A stretch of DNA of 64,000 nt from Pseudarthrobacter sp. (GTDB lineage: Bacteria; Actinomycetota; Actinomycetes; Actinomycetales; Micrococcaceae), in NCBI GenBank assembly GCA_031178005.1, contig JAPSJV010000005.1, positions 3,212-67,211 on the forward strand. Reading direction: 5' to 3'. Below, piece after piece: positions 62,771 to 64,000 of the stretch. Numbering within the stretch: the stretch's first letter is position 1; every line of letters begins with the position of its first letter. Under the pieces are notes generated by a model. The model was not told the DNA's origin. It ran no database searches and was given only the letters and a program-made list of their open reading frames with translations. A program made the position numbers and the translations under genes.

Positions 62771-63847
62771 CTAGAGGAAGCGGTCCAGCAGGCTGGCTTC
62801 CGCCATCCGGCTGAGGCCTTCGCGGACCGTGCGGGCGCGCTGGTCGCCGATGCCGTCCACGGTCATAAGGTCCTCGATGGTGGCTGCCATCAGGTGCTGC
62901 AGCCCGCCGAAGTGGTCCACCAGCCTGTCCGCCACGGCCTTGGGGACTGCCTTCAGCCCGGACAGCAGCCGGTAACCGCGGGGCTGCACGACGGCGTCGA
63001 GGGTGTCCACGCCACCGGCGAAGCCGATGATCCCGGCGATCTTGCTGAGGTCGATCAGTTCCGTCGGCCCAAGGTTGACGAGGGCGTTGACGGCGGTGTC
63101 GATGTCCTCGGAGGAGGCATCGGGACCGGCGTAGTCACGGATGATGACGTCGCTCCCTGGGCCGCGGCCCACCGTGAGCTCATCCAATTGCAGGGAGAGC
63201 AGGCGGCCGTCTTCGCCAAGCTCCAGGACATACTGGGAGATTTCCTCGGAGATCCGTCGCACCATCTCGTGGCGCTGCAGCGTGACGGCGACATCCCGGA
63301 CCGTGACCATGGCTTCGATTTCAAGTGCGGACAGCGAGCTGGTGACCTGGTCCAGCCGGGAGCGGTAGCGTTCCAGCGTGGCGAGGGCCTGGTTGGCACG
63401 GGCCAGGACTTTTTCGGAGCCTTCCAGCACGTGGCGGAGGCCGTTGACGTACAGCGCGATGATCTGCATGGACTGGCTGACGGAGATAACGGGCACGCCG
63501 GTCTGGATGGCAACGCGTTCAGCGGTACGGTGCCGGGTGCCGGATTCCTGGGTTTCGATGCTGGAATCGGGGACCAGTTGGACGGCCGCCCGGAGGATGT
63601 TCCCGGCGTCCTTGTCGCAAATGATGGCGCCGTCCATCTTGGCCAGTTCGCGGAGCCTGGTGGGGGAGAAGTCGATCCCGATGTCGAAGCCGCCCGAACA
63701 AATGGATTCGATGGTGCGGTCGGATCCCAGGACGATCAATGCACCGGTCCGGCCGCGGAGGATGCGTTCCAGGCCATCGCGCAGAGGCGTGCCGGGAGCC
63801 ACCCTGCCCAGAGTCGCCTTGAGCGATTCTTCGGGGCTCCGAGCCAT
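62771..63847 (-). CDS. disA: DNA integrity scanning diadenylate cyclase DisA
   Basis: A 358-residue octameric enzyme making cyclic di-AMP from two ATP and responding to branched DNA. The DAC domain has Asp72-Gly-Ala in AKMDGAIICDKD and Arg-His-Arg in GTRHRTAERV at 105-111. The helical spine follows (about 150-290), and the C-terminal helix-hairpin-helix domain includes ATIEDLMTVDGIGDQRARTV. The start at 63847 follows GAAGGGAAC; the frame continues to the window edge without support. In many genomes radA lies just upstream, which here would be beyond 64000. A palindromic element follows its stop. Confidence 0.97.
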   Translation of the reverse strand: MARSPEESLKATLGRVAPGTPLRDGLERILRGRTGALIVLGSDRTIESICSGGFDIGIDFSPTRLRELAKMDGAIICDKDAGNILRAAVQLVPDSSIETQESGTRHRTAERVAIQTGVPVISVSQSMQIIALYVNGLRHVLEGSEKVLARANQALATLERYRSRLDQVTSSLSALEIEAMVTVRDVAVTLQRHEMVRRISEEISQYVLELGEDGRLLSLQLDELTVGRGPGSDVIIRDYAGPDASSEDIDTAVNALVNLGPTELIDLSKIAGIIGFAGGVDTLDAVVQPRGYRLLSGLKAVPKAVADRLVDHFGGLQHLMAATIEDLMTVDGIGDQRARTVREGLSRMAEASLLDRFL

Positions 63848-64000
63848 GCGTGTTCCCTTCAACGGTGCAGGCCCACGCCCACAAAGATGCCGTTTCCGGC
63901 CGTCTGGCAGCGGGAGGCCAAAGTGCATGGTTTCCCGCAAGCACCATGATAGAGGTAAAGCACCCCAACAACCGCACGGACAAGCCGCAAAGTGCCCCAT

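Overview
The window is a high-GC chromosomal stretch of an actinobacterium, most likely a member of the Micrococcaceae close to Arthrobacter or Pseudarthrobacter. Signs are the lysS-lsr2, clpC, mutY and disA order, a folate operon behind ftsH, frequent GTG starts, and the GGTTGAGCCTGTCGAAACC-type repeat familiar from these genomes. I saw no rRNA, tRNA, CRISPR array, phage, plasmid or complete insertion sequence. Most of the window is ordinary housekeeping DNA with accessory genes inserted into it.

1-12.6 kb is metabolic and accessory: a VanZ/RDD membrane protein, a uracil permease divergent from a RutE-like reductase, phosphoglucomutase, a glutaminase with a frameshift near its 3' end, a large secreted sialidase, an amidase and a POT peptide transporter. 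The sialidase lies between a full amidase gene and the orphaned 3' tail of a second amidase, and has two GACGTC-centred palindromes in front of it. 12.8-19.6 kb holds a DUF4190 protein, a rhodanese, a small acidic protein, a lipid-kinase-like protein, serS, a solitary winged-helix/nuclease-like gene bracketed by two 72-bp palindromic repeats, a HAD phosphatase and a SatD-like protein. 19.7-27.5 kb has phosphoketolase, a MacAB-like efflux set, a carboxylesterase whose 5' end runs into a tandem repeat, and inorganic pyrophosphatase.

27.6-42.5 kb is a mostly rightward core block: PBP4-type carboxypeptidase, a zinc metalloprotease, tilS, hpt, ftsH, folE-folP-folB-folK, a DUF3180 protein, two PH-domain membrane proteins, a DUF2520 protein and panC. 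A second winged-helix/nuclease-like gene interrupts it on the opposite strand between hpt and ftsH. 42.6-47.7 kb carries a DJ-1/PfpI protein, a 14-TM drug exporter and three tandem alpha/beta hydrolases. 47.8-64 kb returns to core genes: lysS, a 58-residue membrane protein, lsr2, clpC, an ArgA-like acetyltransferase, dhaK-dhaL-dhaM, mutY, a cyclopropane synthase and disA. A DUF1772/NmrA/AraC cassette and small envelope proteins sit between them.

The least explained pattern is the pair of solitary genes that join an AbiEi-like winged helix to a PD-(D/E)XK-like nuclease domain. Both lie beside long palindromic repeats, and in one case the repeat supplies the gene's last codons and stop. No other part of the window looks like an undescribed multi-gene system.
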